A stretch of 64,000 nucleotides of DNA from positions 248,001 to 312,000 of the forward strand of contig CBDDDT010000002.1 in assembly GCA_965226755.1 (NCBI GenBank), in the 5' to 3' direction. Below are positions 9,364 to 18,539 of this stretch, piece after piece. The notes under the pieces are model-generated. The model made no database searches, was not told the origin of the DNA, and saw only the letters and a list, made by a program, of their open reading frames with translations. How positions within the stretch are numbered: the stretch's first letter is position 1; the number at the start of each line of letters is the position of its first letter. The translations under genes and the position numbers were made by a program. The stretch is from Bog-113 sp965226755. GTDB lineage: Bacteria; Acidobacteriota; Terriglobia; Bryobacterales; Bryobacteraceae.

Positions 9364-12069
9364 TTATTGAGCAGCGGGCGCGGCCACCGGGAAGGTGACG
9401 ATGTTGCTGACCAGATCCTGCTGCGCGATGGTTAATTGAGTCAGGTTGTCATTGACCAGGGTGTTGGAAATCTGGAACGCGACGATGTAGAGTCCCACGG
9501 TTCCCGGCACCAGGGTGGAGCTCACCAGATTGCCCGTGGAACCGCCGGCGAGAATCGAATCGACCGGAACCGCGATGGGATTCAGAAGACTTAAATTCGA
9601 GGTCACCAACTGGCCGGTATTGGAATCGGTGGGAGGATTGGTTTCGCCCAGGCCGGTGGCGTAAGTGTAAAGAAATTCGCCGGGAGCGGCGGGGTTGGCG
9701 GTGGTGACAGGAGCATTCCCGCTATTGCCGCAGCAGAGCGTCGATCCGAAAGCGGTCATGAGCTCGGTTGCGCCGGTGTTGGTGTTGGTGCTGTAGGCGA
9801 TGCTATTGCCGGCGGGTCCGGAGACGCGCGCTACAAGGACGATCCGGGTGTACGCGTTGGTGGCGGCGACAGTCACGAGAGGGTCATTTTGCATGAGGGC
9901 GACCAAAGCGTTCCGCACGGTGGTCAGCGTATCGGTGGAAAGAACGGTGTAAGTGTAGGTGGTGGTGCCGACGATCACGGAAACCGTATCGCCGGCCGTG
10001 ATGGTTCCATCCACGGAAACCAACCCGGCGGAGTTGGCGGTGAGGTGATTCACGATGCCCGGCCGCGGGTCGAGACCCGAAAGCGCGAAGAGGCCCGGGT
10101 TCTGCGGTACGATCACGGTCCCGATGGCGTTGGTGGCGACTGAAGAGCCCCCGGAATTGTTGACTACGTAAACGCTGACGCTGCCCCGGTCCTGCACTTC
10201 GTAAGGCATCTGAGCATTGATCTGGGTGGGCGAAACGAAAAGAAGCGGCGCCTGCAGACCGTCTATGTAAACCGTGGAACCGCCGAGCGAGCGCGGTACG
10301 GTCTGCGAACTGTAATCGAACGCGGCGGTCTGGCTGCTCAAGTTGGTTCCGAAGATGGTGATGAGCGATCCCGGCGCGACCTGGACGGCGGTGGCCAGAT
10401 TGATCGTGATGGTGGTGCCGGACGGAGTGGCGACGATCGCCGAAGTGCTGGATACGCTGGCGCTCAGAGCCGTCCCTTCCCCCGGATCGCCCGGAACCCT
10501 GGCGGTGAGGATAACGGCGAAGTTGACGGTATCGCCCGTGGCGATCACATTCGCATCCGCCGTGGTGTGTCCCGAAATGGTTCCGTTGATGTATCCGGTG
10601 AGGTTCGTCACGACGTTCGCGAGGGTGTCGTTCTTAACAACCGTGTAGGTGTAAGTGGTGGTGCCGATGACGACGCTGACCGTATCGCCGGTGGCGGGAG
10701 TGCCGCTGAAGGCCACGCTCCCGGTGGAGTAAATCTGCAGGCTGGCGGCATTTCGGACCGCGGTCAACGGGAGCGCGCTGCCCGCCGGAGTGTAGACAAC
10801 CACGCGCAGGTTATAGGGATCGGCGACGTAGAGATTCGTTCCATCCCAGGCGAGCGAAGAAGGAGTGGCGAGCGAGTCAGAGTCGGCGGAAGAAGAATCG
10901 GTGAACTCATCCGGCTCTCCCAGGATGGCGGTCGCGGCGGGATGGTTGGTGGTGGGGATCGGATTGAAAACAAGCACGCGATCATTCCCGCCGTCGGCGA
11001 TGTAGAGGTTCTGTCCATCGGAAAGCACGGCGCGCGGCAGCGACAGCGTGGTTGCGCACATCGCGGGATACGTGGGAACGTTCGGGGTGACGGTGGTGTC
11101 GGTGCCGTTTGAAGCGCAAATCGCCGGTGCGTTGTCGCTGAGTTCGCTGACGAAATCGGGCTGCCCGATGACGAGGTCGGCGGGCGCATTGTTGGCGGTC
11201 GGGATGGTGTTCCAGATCAGGATCCGGCTGTGGCCAAGGTCCGAGATATATAAGTGGGTGGCGTCGGTGGTGGCCGAAGTGGGGCTGGAAAGGTTGGTTT
11301 GCGTGGGCGGAACGTCCTGTTCCGTCACCCCCGGCTTCACGAGAGTGGTGAAATTCGGCGCGCCCACGACGACATCGGCGGGAGCGTTGTTCGTGGTGGG
11401 AATCGAATTGTAAATGAGTACGCGGTCGTTCAATGTGTCCGCGACAAACAACTTACCGTTGCCGATCCAGACTCCCTGCGGGCCGTTGAGGGAGCTCGCG
11501 GTGGGCGGATAGACCACAATGCCGTGAGTGAAGTCGGCCTGCCCGAGGACGATGTCGGCAGGCTGGTCATTGGCGGTGGGAATAGTCTTCCAGATGAGCA
11601 CGCGGTTGTTGTCGGTGTCAGCGACGACGAGCACGGTGCCGTCGGAAGCCACGGCGGTCGCGTTCTGCATCCCGCTCTGGGTGACCGCCAAGGCGTCGGA
11701 GACGTTATCGACCTGGCCGAGAATCAGCTTGGGATCGCCAATGCAAATCGGGCACGTGAGATTGTAGCTGGCGGCCTGTTGGGGCGTGGGAACGTTTGTA
11801 GGCGTGGGAAATCCCGACACAGGCGTGTAGATCAGGACACGGTTGTTGATGGGCATCGCGCCGCTCTTATTGCCGTCCGCGATGAACAGCATGTTGTTCG
11901 CGTAAGCCACGCCCGAGGCGGCTCCGATGGTGCCGGGGGTGGGCGGCGTGTTGGCGAGCAGCGCCGTGAAGTTCTGCTGGCCAATCACGAGGCGGGCGGC
12001 CTGACCGGTAAGATAGCTTGCACAAAAGGCCGATTGGCAGGCCAGGAAAACAGAGAAGAAAGCCTTCAT
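9364..12069 (-). CDS. Secreted NHL-type beta-propeller protein with a split TIGR03437 C-terminal domain
   Basis: A 901-residue exported protein with an N-terminal signal peptide (FFSVFLACQSAFCAS). Residues about 20-430 hold at least five propeller blades, seen as repeats of DxxNDRVLIxNxIPTxNxxPADxVxGxPxF. The C-terminal half is the Solibacter-type TIGR03437 domain, recognisable from VRNAASLQ, PGSLITIFGTNLSSQ, LFVSPTQINAQMPYEV and YATGLGETNPP. It is interrupted twice by similar modules (about residues 455-545 and 685-775), each containing GDTVSVxxGTTTYTYTV, DTLxxVxxxL and a following LxARVxGxxG strand. The function of the family is unknown; a cell-surface binding role is a guess. Gene length and composition look native. 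Confidence 0.85.
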   Translation of the reverse strand: MKAFFSVFLACQSAFCASYLTGQAARLVIGQQNFTALLANTPPTPGTIGAASGVAYANNMLFIADGNKSGAMPINNRVLIYTPVSGFPTPTNVPTPQQAASYNLTCPICIGDPKLILGQVDNVSDALAVTQSGMQNATAVASDGTVLVVADTDNNRVLIWKTIPTANDQPADIVLGQADFTHGIVVYPPTASSLNGPQGVWIGNGKLFVADTLNDRVLIYNSIPTTNNAPADVVVGAPNFTTLVKPGVTEQDVPPTQTNLSSPTSATTDATHLYISDLGHSRILIWNTIPTANNAPADLVIGQPDFVSELSDNAPAICASNGTDTTVTPNVPTYPAMCATTLSLPRAVLSDGQNLYIADGGNDRVLVFNPIPTTNHPAATAILGEPDEFTDSSSADSDSLATPSSLAWDGTNLYVADPYNLRVVVYTPAGSALPLTAVRNAASLQIYSTGSVAFSGTPATGDTVSVVIGTTTYTYTVVKNDTLANVVTNLTGYINGTISGHTTADANVIATGDTVNFAVILTARVPGDPGEGTALSASVSSTSAIVATPSGTTITINLATAVQVAPGSLITIFGTNLSSQTAAFDYSSQTVPRSLGGSTVYIDGLQAPLLFVSPTQINAQMPYEVQDRGSVSVYVVNNSGGSSVATNAIGTVIVPQNPGLFALSGLDPRPGIVNHLTANSAGLVSVDGTITAGDTVSVIVGTTTYTYTVLSTDTLTTVRNALVALMQNDPLVTVAATNAYTRIVLVARVSGPAGNSIAYSTNTNTGATELMTAFGSTLCCGNSGNAPVTTANPAAPGEFLYTYATGLGETNPPTDSNTGQLVTSNLSLLNPIAVPVDSILAGGSTGNLVSSTLVPGTVGLYIVAFQISNTLVNDNLTQLTIAQQDLVSNIVTFPVAAPAAQ

Positions 12070-12190
12070 GATGAATAGGAAAAGTGGATCGTCGGGGCGC
12101 CTGAAAGATGCAGCATTCGATTATAACAATCGTGCTTGAACGCCCTGTTGATGCATTTCGCATGCCAGCCTGAATTGCTAAACTGGCCGA

Positions 12191-12520
12191 GTGCCGGAAC
12201 TGCCGCTGGAGATTACCGTGGAGCAGGCGAAAGCTCTTGTGGAAAGCGGCCGCTTGCTTCTAGTGGACGTGAGGGAGCCCGAAGAAGAGGCGATCGCCCG
12301 CATCGCAGGCGCGGAACTGATTCCGATGCGAACGATTCCCGAGCGGATTATGCATCTGGAGGATCGGGAAGAGCCGTTGATCGTTTTCTGCCATCACGGC
12401 GTGCGCAGTTTGCACGTGGCGGCGTGGCTTCGGGAGCACGGAGTGGAGAACGCGCAAAGTATGTCGGGGGGAATTGAGGCCTGGAGCCGAAGAATCGACT
12501 CCGCCGTTCCGCGCTACTGA
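12191..12520 (+). CDS. Rhodanese-domain sulfurtransferase
   Basis: A 109-residue single-domain rhodanese. The active-site loop IVFCHHGVRSLHVA carries the persulfide-forming Cys; the loop has six residues (CHHGVR), as in thiosulfate:cyanide sulfurtransferases of the GlpE/PspE size class. LLLVDVREPEEEAIARIAGA is the CH2A-type strand and helix. The start is GTG at 12191; no long signal sequence is present, so it acts in the cytosol. It stands 26 bases before an acyltransferase gene on the same strand. The sulfur acceptor is unknown. Confidence 0.9.
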   Translation: MPELPLEITVEQAKALVESGRLLLVDVREPEEEAIARIAGAELIPMRTIPERIMHLEDREEPLIVFCHHGVRSLHVAAWLREHGVENAQSMSGGIEAWSRRIDSAVPRY

Positions 12521-12546
12521 CGCGACCGCGAAATTGACGCCCTGGC

Positions 12547-13737
12547 ATGGCCAAAAAGCACATACCCGCTCTGGACGGCATTCGGGGCATCGCGATCCTG
12601 GCGGTTCTGCTGACGCACGCCGAGGCGCTGGGAGACACCCGCACCTTTATCCAGACGCCGGCATTGAAGCCCTTTCTCGTTTCCATGACGTTCGGCTGGG
12701 CGGGGGTTGATCTTTTCTTCGTGCTCTCGGGGTTCCTGATTACCGGCATTCTGATTCAGACGAGAACGGCGGCGAACCGGGCGATTTCCTTCTACGCGCG
12801 GCGCTTTCTGCGGATTTTTCCGATCTACTATCTGACGCTGGCGATCGTCCTGGGCGGAGCGGCGGAGTGGCCGTGGCTGAACGCCGTTCTGCAGAAGGGT
12901 TGGGCGGATCGCGCTTCTTATTTCGTCTACCTGCAAAATTGGTCTGTTTTGTGGGGATCCGATGGTTTGCGGCTCAATATCCTGGGACATTTCTGGAGCC
13001 TCGCGGTGGAAGAGCAGTTCTACCTGGTTTGGCCGGTGATCGTGTGGATGCTGCCGGATCGCGCGGTGCTGAAGGTGTGCATTGCGGGAGCGCTATGCGC
13101 TCTGATGCTGCGGATTGGACTGGTGTCGTATTTCGGACCGCATCTTTGGATCGATATCCTGACGCCGTGCCGCGGGGAAGGATTGCTCGTCGGATCCGCG
13201 CTCGCGGTGGCGGCCACGCGCGGGCGGATCTCCGTGCGGGCGATCGCCGGCATGGCGGCGGCGGGGGCAGGGCTAGTCTTTTCAATCGTCTTTCTGGATC
13301 ACCGGGAGTTCACCAATACGGATCATGGCCCGTATATGTACACGATCGGCGTGTCCGGTCTGGCGCTGCTGTTCGGCGCGTTGGTGGCGTCCTCGCAGTA
13401 CAGCATTCCGGGGCTCACACGCGCTCTCAACTGGGGCTGGTTGAGGAGCTTCGGAAAGTACAGCTACGGCATTTACGTTTACCACATTCCCGTGTTCATC
13501 GTGCTGGAGTACTTTCTGGTGAGGCGCGGCGTAATTTTCCCGGTTCCCGCTGCGCAGGGCGCGCTGCTGGTCGCGACCATGGTGGCTGTCTCATTTGCGA
13601 TAGCGTGGCTAAGCTTCACTTTGATCGAAGGGCCGCTTCTGCGGCTGAAGCGTCGCTTCGAACCGAAGTTTCCTCAACCAAAGCCCAGAGTTGAGGAGGC
13701 GGAGCGGGCAGCCTTCTTCCAGGCGAGCGGCGGCTGA
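12547..13737 (+). CDS. Membrane acyltransferase (acyltransferase-3 / OafA family)
   Basis: A 396-residue integral membrane O-acyltransferase. It begins with the family motif PALDGIRGIAILAVLLTHA, where the His of the TH pair is catalytic in this family, and contains FFVLSGFLITGIL, ARRFLRIFPIYYL and SLAVEEQFYLVWP. About ten hydrophobic helices follow. There is no C-terminal SGNH domain. Such enzymes acetylate or otherwise acylate O-antigen, exopolysaccharide or peptidoglycan; the acceptor is not evident, but the sugar block at 14-24 kb is close by. Confidence 0.92.
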   Translation: MAKKHIPALDGIRGIAILAVLLTHAEALGDTRTFIQTPALKPFLVSMTFGWAGVDLFFVLSGFLITGILIQTRTAANRAISFYARRFLRIFPIYYLTLAIVLGGAAEWPWLNAVLQKGWADRASYFVYLQNWSVLWGSDGLRLNILGHFWSLAVEEQFYLVWPVIVWMLPDRAVLKVCIAGALCALMLRIGLVSYFGPHLWIDILTPCRGEGLLVGSALAVAATRGRISVRAIAGMAAAGAGLVFSIVFLDHREFTNTDHGPYMYTIGVSGLALLFGALVASSQYSIPGLTRALNWGWLRSFGKYSYGIYVYHIPVFIVLEYFLVRRGVIFPVPAAQGALLVATMVAVSFAIAWLSFTLIEGPLLRLKRRFEPKFPQPKPRVEEAERAAFFQASGG

Positions 13738-13757
13738 CCGTTCCGTCCTTCAAATGG

Positions 13758-13982
13758 TTACTTCGTCGGGTTGGGCGAGGCCGTGTTGGCGGGGGTCGAC
13801 GGATTTCCCTTGCTGCGCTGCGTCTTGACCTTCTTCGTTTTGCGGTGCGTGGTTGCCGTATCGCCAGCCATTTTCGTGCTGTCCGTCTGCGGAGCCGCTG
13901 TTCCGGCTTCCTGAGCGAATGCGGAGGCGCCCGCCATCAGGGAAAGAGCGAGGGTTGCTGCGGCTAATTTAGTCATGGTCAT
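13758..13982 (-). CDS. Small exported Lys/Thr-rich protein
   Basis: A 74-residue protein starting at the ATG preceded by GAGAGGACA, a good ribosome site; a longer frame to 14069 lacks one. MTMTKLAAATLALSLMAG, then ASAFAQ, is a clear signal peptide with an AQ-E cleavage site. The mature 50 residues are low-complexity (KMAGDTATTHRKTKKVKTQR, then SPNPTK), highly basic and disordered-looking. I recognise no family. A role as a periplasmic basic peptide is speculative. Confidence 0.7.
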   Translation of the reverse strand: MTMTKLAAATLALSLMAGASAFAQEAGTAAPQTDSTKMAGDTATTHRKTKKVKTQRSKGNPSTPANTASPNPTK

Positions 13983-14082
13983 TGTCCTCTCGAGTTCATG
14001 CGGGAGCAGGTTTCGCTCCCTTCCTTCTATATGACGCGGCGCGGACTGAATCGGGCATGAACGTGACATTAAACCGCGTTCA

Positions 14083-15093
14083 TTAAATACGGCGCTCCCA
14101 CGCCTCCGCTCCCGCGCCAGTTCCGGGTTCGCCGGGAAGGTATTCGAAATTGATCCGCTCTTTTTCGATGACGTAAGGGCGTTTATGCACTTGCGTGTGA
14201 ATCGCGCCGATGTACTCGCCCAGGATTCCCATCGAGATCATCTGAACCGACGAGAAGAGAAAAATTCCGATGACCAAGGGCGCAATCCCCACCGAAAAGC
14301 TATTCCAGAAGAGAAGTTTGTAGATGAAATAGCCGATTCCCGCGACCAGCGAGAGCAGCGCGCTCACAAAGCCGGCGAAGGTCACAATCCGCAGAGGCAC
14401 TTTGGAGAGGTTGGTGATCCCCAGCATGCCGATATCGTAGAGCGAATAGAAGTTGTTCTTGGTGATGCCGCGCAGGCGCCGCGGCTGTTTGAAGAACAGT
14501 TCGGCATGGGGCAGACCGATGTCGGCGATCAGGCCGCGGAAATAGGGATACGGATCGTTGATCGATTTAATGATGTCGATGACGCGGCGATCGTACAGCC
14601 CGTAGCCGGTGAAATTCTCGAAGGTCTCGATCGACGACAAACGATTTACCAGCTGATAATATTTGGTCCGGACCCAGAACATCAGCTTGTTCTCGTCGCT
14701 GACATTCTTTAAACAGAGCACGAGCGGGAAGCCTTCTTCCCACTTCGCGATCATCTCCGGGATCATCTCGGGCGGATCCTGAAGATCGGCGACAATTCCG
14801 ATCACGGCATCTCCGGTGGTCTGAAAGACGGCGTGCATGGGGGAGCGGATGTGCCCGAAATTGCGCGCGTTGACGATGACCTTGACGTTAGTGTCCTGCG
14901 CGGCGATCTCTTTCAAGATAGCTACGGTGGCATCCTGCGACGCGTTATCGATGAAAATATGTTCGTAGCGATAGCGGCCGACGGCGGCCATTACGTTCCG
15001 GACGCGCTTATAAAGTTCCTCAACGTTCTCCTCCTCGTTGTAACAAGGAGTGATGATGCTGATCACTTTGGATCCAGTGTTCGTGCCCGTCAT
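14083..15093 (-). CDS. Family 2 glycosyltransferase with C-terminal membrane helices (ArnC/GtrB-like)
   Basis: A 336-residue polyprenyl-phosphate glycosyltransferase of the DPM1/GtrB type, which moves a sugar from a nucleotide donor to undecaprenyl phosphate at the inner membrane. The N-terminus has ISIITPCYNEEENVEELY, the FIDNASQDATV acidic motif and IVADLQDPPEMIPEM, where the DxD-like residues bind metal and donor. Two hydrophobic helices occupy about residues 225-300. It opens the surface-sugar block, divergent from the isomerase gene at 15271. A second enzyme of the same kind lies at 40049. Confidence 0.92.
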   Translation of the reverse strand: MTGTNTGSKVISIITPCYNEEENVEELYKRVRNVMAAVGRYRYEHIFIDNASQDATVAILKEIAAQDTNVKVIVNARNFGHIRSPMHAVFQTTGDAVIGIVADLQDPPEMIPEMIAKWEEGFPLVLCLKNVSDENKLMFWVRTKYYQLVNRLSSIETFENFTGYGLYDRRVIDIIKSINDPYPYFRGLIADIGLPHAELFFKQPRRLRGITKNNFYSLYDIGMLGITNLSKVPLRIVTFAGFVSALLSLVAGIGYFIYKLLFWNSFSVGIAPLVIGIFLFSSVQMISMGILGEYIGAIHTQVHKRPYVIEKERINFEYLPGEPGTGAGAEAWERRI

Positions 15094-15270
15094 TGTCGCC
15101 TGGTAAGGGTCAGTCTAGCATCCGGAATCGGGCGTCTCCGGGGCCGGATCGCGCCGGTAAACGTCTTGAATTTCACGTGTTGCGGCGCGCGGCGATGCCG
15201 GAGACGGCACGTCCTCCGCCTATGCTAGAGTTTGTTGGCGGTGGCCTTGGACGACGCGCGCGGATCACAA

Positions 15271-16101
15271 GTGAGCATGCTTGGAATAATGCAAGGAAGG
15301 CTGGTTCCGCCCGAACCGGGGCGCTTCCAGGCTTTCCCACGGGAGCGTTGGGAGGAAGAATTTCATCTCGCCGCCAAGACGCCGCTGAATTTCATCGAGT
15401 GGATTTACGACGAGTACGGGGCGGATGTAAATCCGCTGACCGCGGATCTGGGCAAACTGCGATCCGTGATTCTCGAAACCGGGGTCGCCGCGCGTTCCCT
15501 GTGCGCGGACTGCTTTATGGACCGGCCTTTTCTGCGCTGCTCCGAAGCGGAACGGAAGGAGAGGCAGGAGTTCCTGAAACAGTTGCTCCCGTTGGCGAAG
15601 CAGGCCGGCATCAAGCGCGTGGTGCTTCCGTTTGTGGACGCTTCGCGAATCGATTCCGCCGAAGACGAAGACATCGTGATCCAGGTTCTGAATGAAGCGC
15701 TGCCCTTGGCTCACCAGGAAGGCGTGGAACTGCATCTGGAAACCGCTTTAGGGCCGGCCGATTTCGCCCGGCTGCTCGGCCGCGTTCCGGATCCTCTGGT
15801 GAAGGTCAACTACGACTCGGGAAACAGCTCGTCGCTCGGTTATGCCCCTGCCGAGGAGTTCGCCGCTTACGGGGAGCGCGTGGGAAGCGTCCATATCAAA
15901 GACCGAGTGCGCGGCGGCGGGACGGTGCCGCTCGGCACGGGCGACGCTGATTTCGAGGCGACGTTCGCGGAGCTGAACCGGATCGGGTATCAAGGCGACA
16001 TCACTCTGCAGGTGGCGCGATCGGAACCGGGGCGGGAGCTGGAATGGGCGCGCGCCAATCGGAATTTCGTCGCGCGATACTGGCCGCTGGCGCAGGTTTG
16101 A
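15271..16101 (+). CDS. Sugar-phosphate isomerase/epimerase-like TIM barrel
   Basis: A roughly 276-residue AP-endonuclease-2-type TIM barrel. The start is a GTG at 15271 (or the ATG at 15277), giving MSMLGIMQGRLVPPEPG, typical of family members in lipopolysaccharide loci. Later motifs include HLETA, VKVNYDSGNSSSLGY with the metal-ligand Asp, SVHIKDRVRGG and a final LQVARSEP segment with the strand that completes the metal site. It heads a tight operon with three SDRs and a membrane protein, with one base separating it from the first SDR. It probably isomerises or epimerises a sugar precursor; the substrate is unknown. Confidence 0.82.
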   Translation: MSMLGIMQGRLVPPEPGRFQAFPRERWEEEFHLAAKTPLNFIEWIYDEYGADVNPLTADLGKLRSVILETGVAARSLCADCFMDRPFLRCSEAERKERQEFLKQLLPLAKQAGIKRVVLPFVDASRIDSAEDEDIVIQVLNEALPLAHQEGVELHLETALGPADFARLLGRVPDPLVKVNYDSGNSSSLGYAPAEEFAAYGERVGSVHIKDRVRGGGTVPLGTGDADFEATFAELNRIGYQGDITLQVARSEPGRELEWARANRNFVARYWPLAQV

Positions 16102-16102
16102 T

Positions 16103-16867
16103 TTGGATCTCCACCTGAAGGACAGAGTGTTTCTGGTGGCAGGCTCTTCACGCGGCATCGGGAAAGCGATTGCGCAAGGGCTTCTGGCGGAAGGCGCGCG
16201 CGTGTGCATTACGGGACGCGACCGGGACGCGCTCGCTGGCGCCGCCGCGGAGTTGGACCGGCGCGATCAACTGCTGGCGTTTTCCGGTGATCTTGCCGAG
16301 CCGGAGACGATTCAGGATGCGATGGGGAAGATTCTCGCGCGGTGGGGCGTGCTCGACGGACTGGTGGCGAATCTCGGCAGCGGCAGCGGGAAACCGGGGT
16401 GGGACCAAACGGAAGAAGAGTGGGACCGGCTGATGCGCGTGAACTTCCAGGCGAGTACGCGTTTGGCGCGGGCGGCGCTGGGCGCGATGGCTGACCGCGG
16501 AGGCGTAATTGTGTTCATCGCCTCCATCACCGGCGTGGAAGCAACGCCCGCTCCGCTGCCGTATAGCGCGGCCAAAGCCGCGTTGTTGAATTACGCCAAG
16601 AATCTATCGCGCCTGGTGGCGGCGCAGGGCGTCCGAGTCAACTGCGTGGCGCCCGGAAACATCCTGTTCCCGGGCGGTTCGTGGGAGCGGCATCTGGCGA
16701 ACCGGCGCGAGGAGGTGATGCGGAGCATTGCCGCGGAAGTTCCCATGGGCCGCTTCGGCGCTCCGGAAGAGATCGCGGATTTGGTCGCCTTCCTTTGTTC
16801 TCCGCGCGCGTCCTTCATCACCGGCGCCTGCCTGGTGGCGGACGGCGGCCAAACGCGAAGCCTTTAA
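16103..16867 (+). CDS. SDR-family oxidoreductase (first of three)
   Basis: A 254-residue classical short-chain dehydrogenase/reductase. The TTG at 16103 follows the previous stop after one base. VFLVAGSSRGIGKAIAQGL is the TGxxxGxG cofactor motif (here AGSSRGIG), NLGSGSG replaces the usual NAG region, and the catalytic tetrad appears as SITGVEATPAPLPYSAAKAAL (Ser, then YxxxK). It ends with FITGACLVADGGQTRS, the family C-terminus. NADPH preference is suggested by the Arg in TGRDRD. It belongs to the sugar operon and could oxidise or reduce a sugar carbon. Confidence 0.92.
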   Translation: MDLHLKDRVFLVAGSSRGIGKAIAQGLLAEGARVCITGRDRDALAGAAAELDRRDQLLAFSGDLAEPETIQDAMGKILARWGVLDGLVANLGSGSGKPGWDQTEEEWDRLMRVNFQASTRLARAALGAMADRGGVIVFIASITGVEATPAPLPYSAAKAALLNYAKNLSRLVAAQGVRVNCVAPGNILFPGGSWERHLANRREEVMRSIAAEVPMGRFGAPEEIADLVAFLCSPRASFITGACLVADGGQTRSL

Positions 16868-16872
16868 TCAAT

Positions 16873-17703
16873 ATGTCTATCCCTCACGACTTGTTTAATC
16901 TTCAGGATCGCGTCGCCCTTATCACGGGGGGCGCCGGACTGCTCGGCTATCAGCACGCCGAGATCCTGGCGCAAGCCGGGGCGGCTCCGGTTCTGATCGA
17001 TCTACCCGTAGCCAACCCGGCGGCTCGCGCCCGCAAGCTGGCGGAAGAGTTCGGGGTTCCGGCGTTAGGTCTCACCGGCGACATCACCGATCTGGCGCAG
17101 GTCGAACAGATGCGGGATGCGATTCTCAACCGTTTCGGACGGATCGATATTCTGATCAACAACGCGGCGAATAATCCGAAAATGGAGACGCGCGAAGGGA
17201 TAAACTTTTCGCGCCTCGAGGATTTTCCGATGGAGATCTGGGAAGCCGACCTGCGGGTGGGGTTGATGGGCGCGTTCCTGTGCAGCCGCGTATTCGGAAC
17301 GGTGATGGCGCAGCGCGGCAAAGGCGTGATCCTGAACATCGCGTCCGATCTGGCGGTGATTGCGCCCGACCAGCGGCTCTACCGCGAAGAAGGCGTCCCG
17401 GAATCGCGGCAGCCCGTCAAGCCGGTGACTTATAGCGTCGTCAAATCGGGATTGGTCGGTCTGACGCGTTATCTGGCGACTTACTGGCACGAGGCGGGCG
17501 TGCGCGCGAACGCCATTTCTCCCGGGGGCATTTACAACCAGCAACCGGAAGAATTCGTGGCTCGCCTGAGTAAGTTGATTCCGCTGGGTAGAATGGCCCA
17601 TAAAGATGAATACAAAGGCGCCGTGCTGTTCCTTTGTTCGGACGCTTCTTCTTACATCACCGGTATCAATCTTGTGGCCGACGGCGGAAGGAGCTGCTGG
17701 TGA
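16873..17703 (+). CDS. SDR-family oxidoreductase (second of three)
   Basis: A 276-residue classical SDR starting at the ATG at 16873, five bases after the previous stop. The cofactor motif is ALITGGAGLLGYQHAEIL, with Asp in PVLIDLP suggesting NAD use. INNAANNPKM is the NNAG-type strand. The catalytic Ser is in LNIASDLAVIAPDQ and the YxxxK in PVTYSVVKSGLVGL. An insertion around residues 160-180 (LYREEGVPESRQPV) is shared with the third SDR (LYEGTKFMNPPGY), so these two are closer to each other than to the first. It overlaps the next gene by four bases. Confidence 0.92.
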   Translation: MSIPHDLFNLQDRVALITGGAGLLGYQHAEILAQAGAAPVLIDLPVANPAARARKLAEEFGVPALGLTGDITDLAQVEQMRDAILNRFGRIDILINNAANNPKMETREGINFSRLEDFPMEIWEADLRVGLMGAFLCSRVFGTVMAQRGKGVILNIASDLAVIAPDQRLYREEGVPESRQPVKPVTYSVVKSGLVGLTRYLATYWHEAGVRANAISPGGIYNQQPEEFVARLSKLIPLGRMAHKDEYKGAVLFLCSDASSYITGINLVADGGRSCW

Positions 17704-18539
17704 GCCTGGAAGCCTCCGCGCTATTTTCATTGACCGGAAAGACCGCTGTTTTGACTGGCGCGTCCGGCTTTCTGGGCCGCACGTTCGCCGAGGCTCTGTT
17801 GGTGAACGGAGCGCGCGTGGTGGTGATTGGAAGATCGGCGCGCCTCGAACAAGAGACCGAGCGCTGGGCGGAGCGATTCGGAAAAGATCGGGTCACTTCG
17901 TTCCGCGTCGATATGTACGATCTGGACGCGTTCGGCAAAGGTCTGGAAGAGATCGCCGCGCAGGAAGAACGGATCGACATTCTGGTGAATAACGCTCACG
18001 AGCTGGGTCCGAATACGGGATTCAACGTGCCCGAAGGTTCGCTCGAAGAAGGCTCTTTCGATCAATGGATGCGGAATCTGACCGGCGGGGTATATTGGGC
18101 CGCTCTCACCACGCAGAAGCTCGGGAAGCGCATGCGGGACGCGCAGCGCGGTTCGATCATCAATATCTCGACGATGTACGCGGCCGTCGCGCCCAGCCCG
18201 CGGCTTTATGAGGGAACGAAGTTCATGAATCCGCCGGGCTATTCAGCGTCGAAGGCGGCTTTGCTGAGCTTGACCCGCTACATCGCGTCGTTTTGGGGGC
18301 CGGACGGAATTCGTGCGAACGCCATTCTTCCGGGACCGTTCTCGAATACCGAGGATGCCGGACCGAACGCCGTGCAGCAGGGCGATTTTTTCATTGAACG
18401 TCTGAAAGCGAGGACATGCCTGGGCCGCATCGGCAGGCCGCACGAACTGGCAGGAGCTTTAATTTTTCTGGCTTCGGACGCATCCTCTTACATCACCGGG
18501 CAAGGTCTTCTCGTCGATGGCGGCTGGACGGTCACTTAG
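17700..18539 (+). CDS. SDR-family oxidoreductase (third of three)
   Basis: A 279-residue classical SDR. Its GTG at 17700 overlaps the previous TGA stop, so translation is coupled. TAVLTGASGFLGRTFAEAL is the cofactor motif, ILVNNAHELG the NNAG-equivalent, INISTMYAAVAPSP supplies the catalytic Ser, and PPGYSASKAALLSL the YxxxK. GQGLLVDGGWTVT closes the fold. Three adjacent, distinct SDRs in one operon suggest successive redox or epimerisation steps on one sugar, though this is inferred from context. Confidence 0.92.
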   Translation: MSLEASALFSLTGKTAVLTGASGFLGRTFAEALLVNGARVVVIGRSARLEQETERWAERFGKDRVTSFRVDMYDLDAFGKGLEEIAAQEERIDILVNNAHELGPNTGFNVPEGSLEEGSFDQWMRNLTGGVYWAALTTQKLGKRMRDAQRGSIINISTMYAAVAPSPRLYEGTKFMNPPGYSASKAALLSLTRYIASFWGPDGIRANAILPGPFSNTEDAGPNAVQQGDFFIERLKARTCLGRIGRPHELAGALIFLASDASSYITGQGLLVDGGWTVT

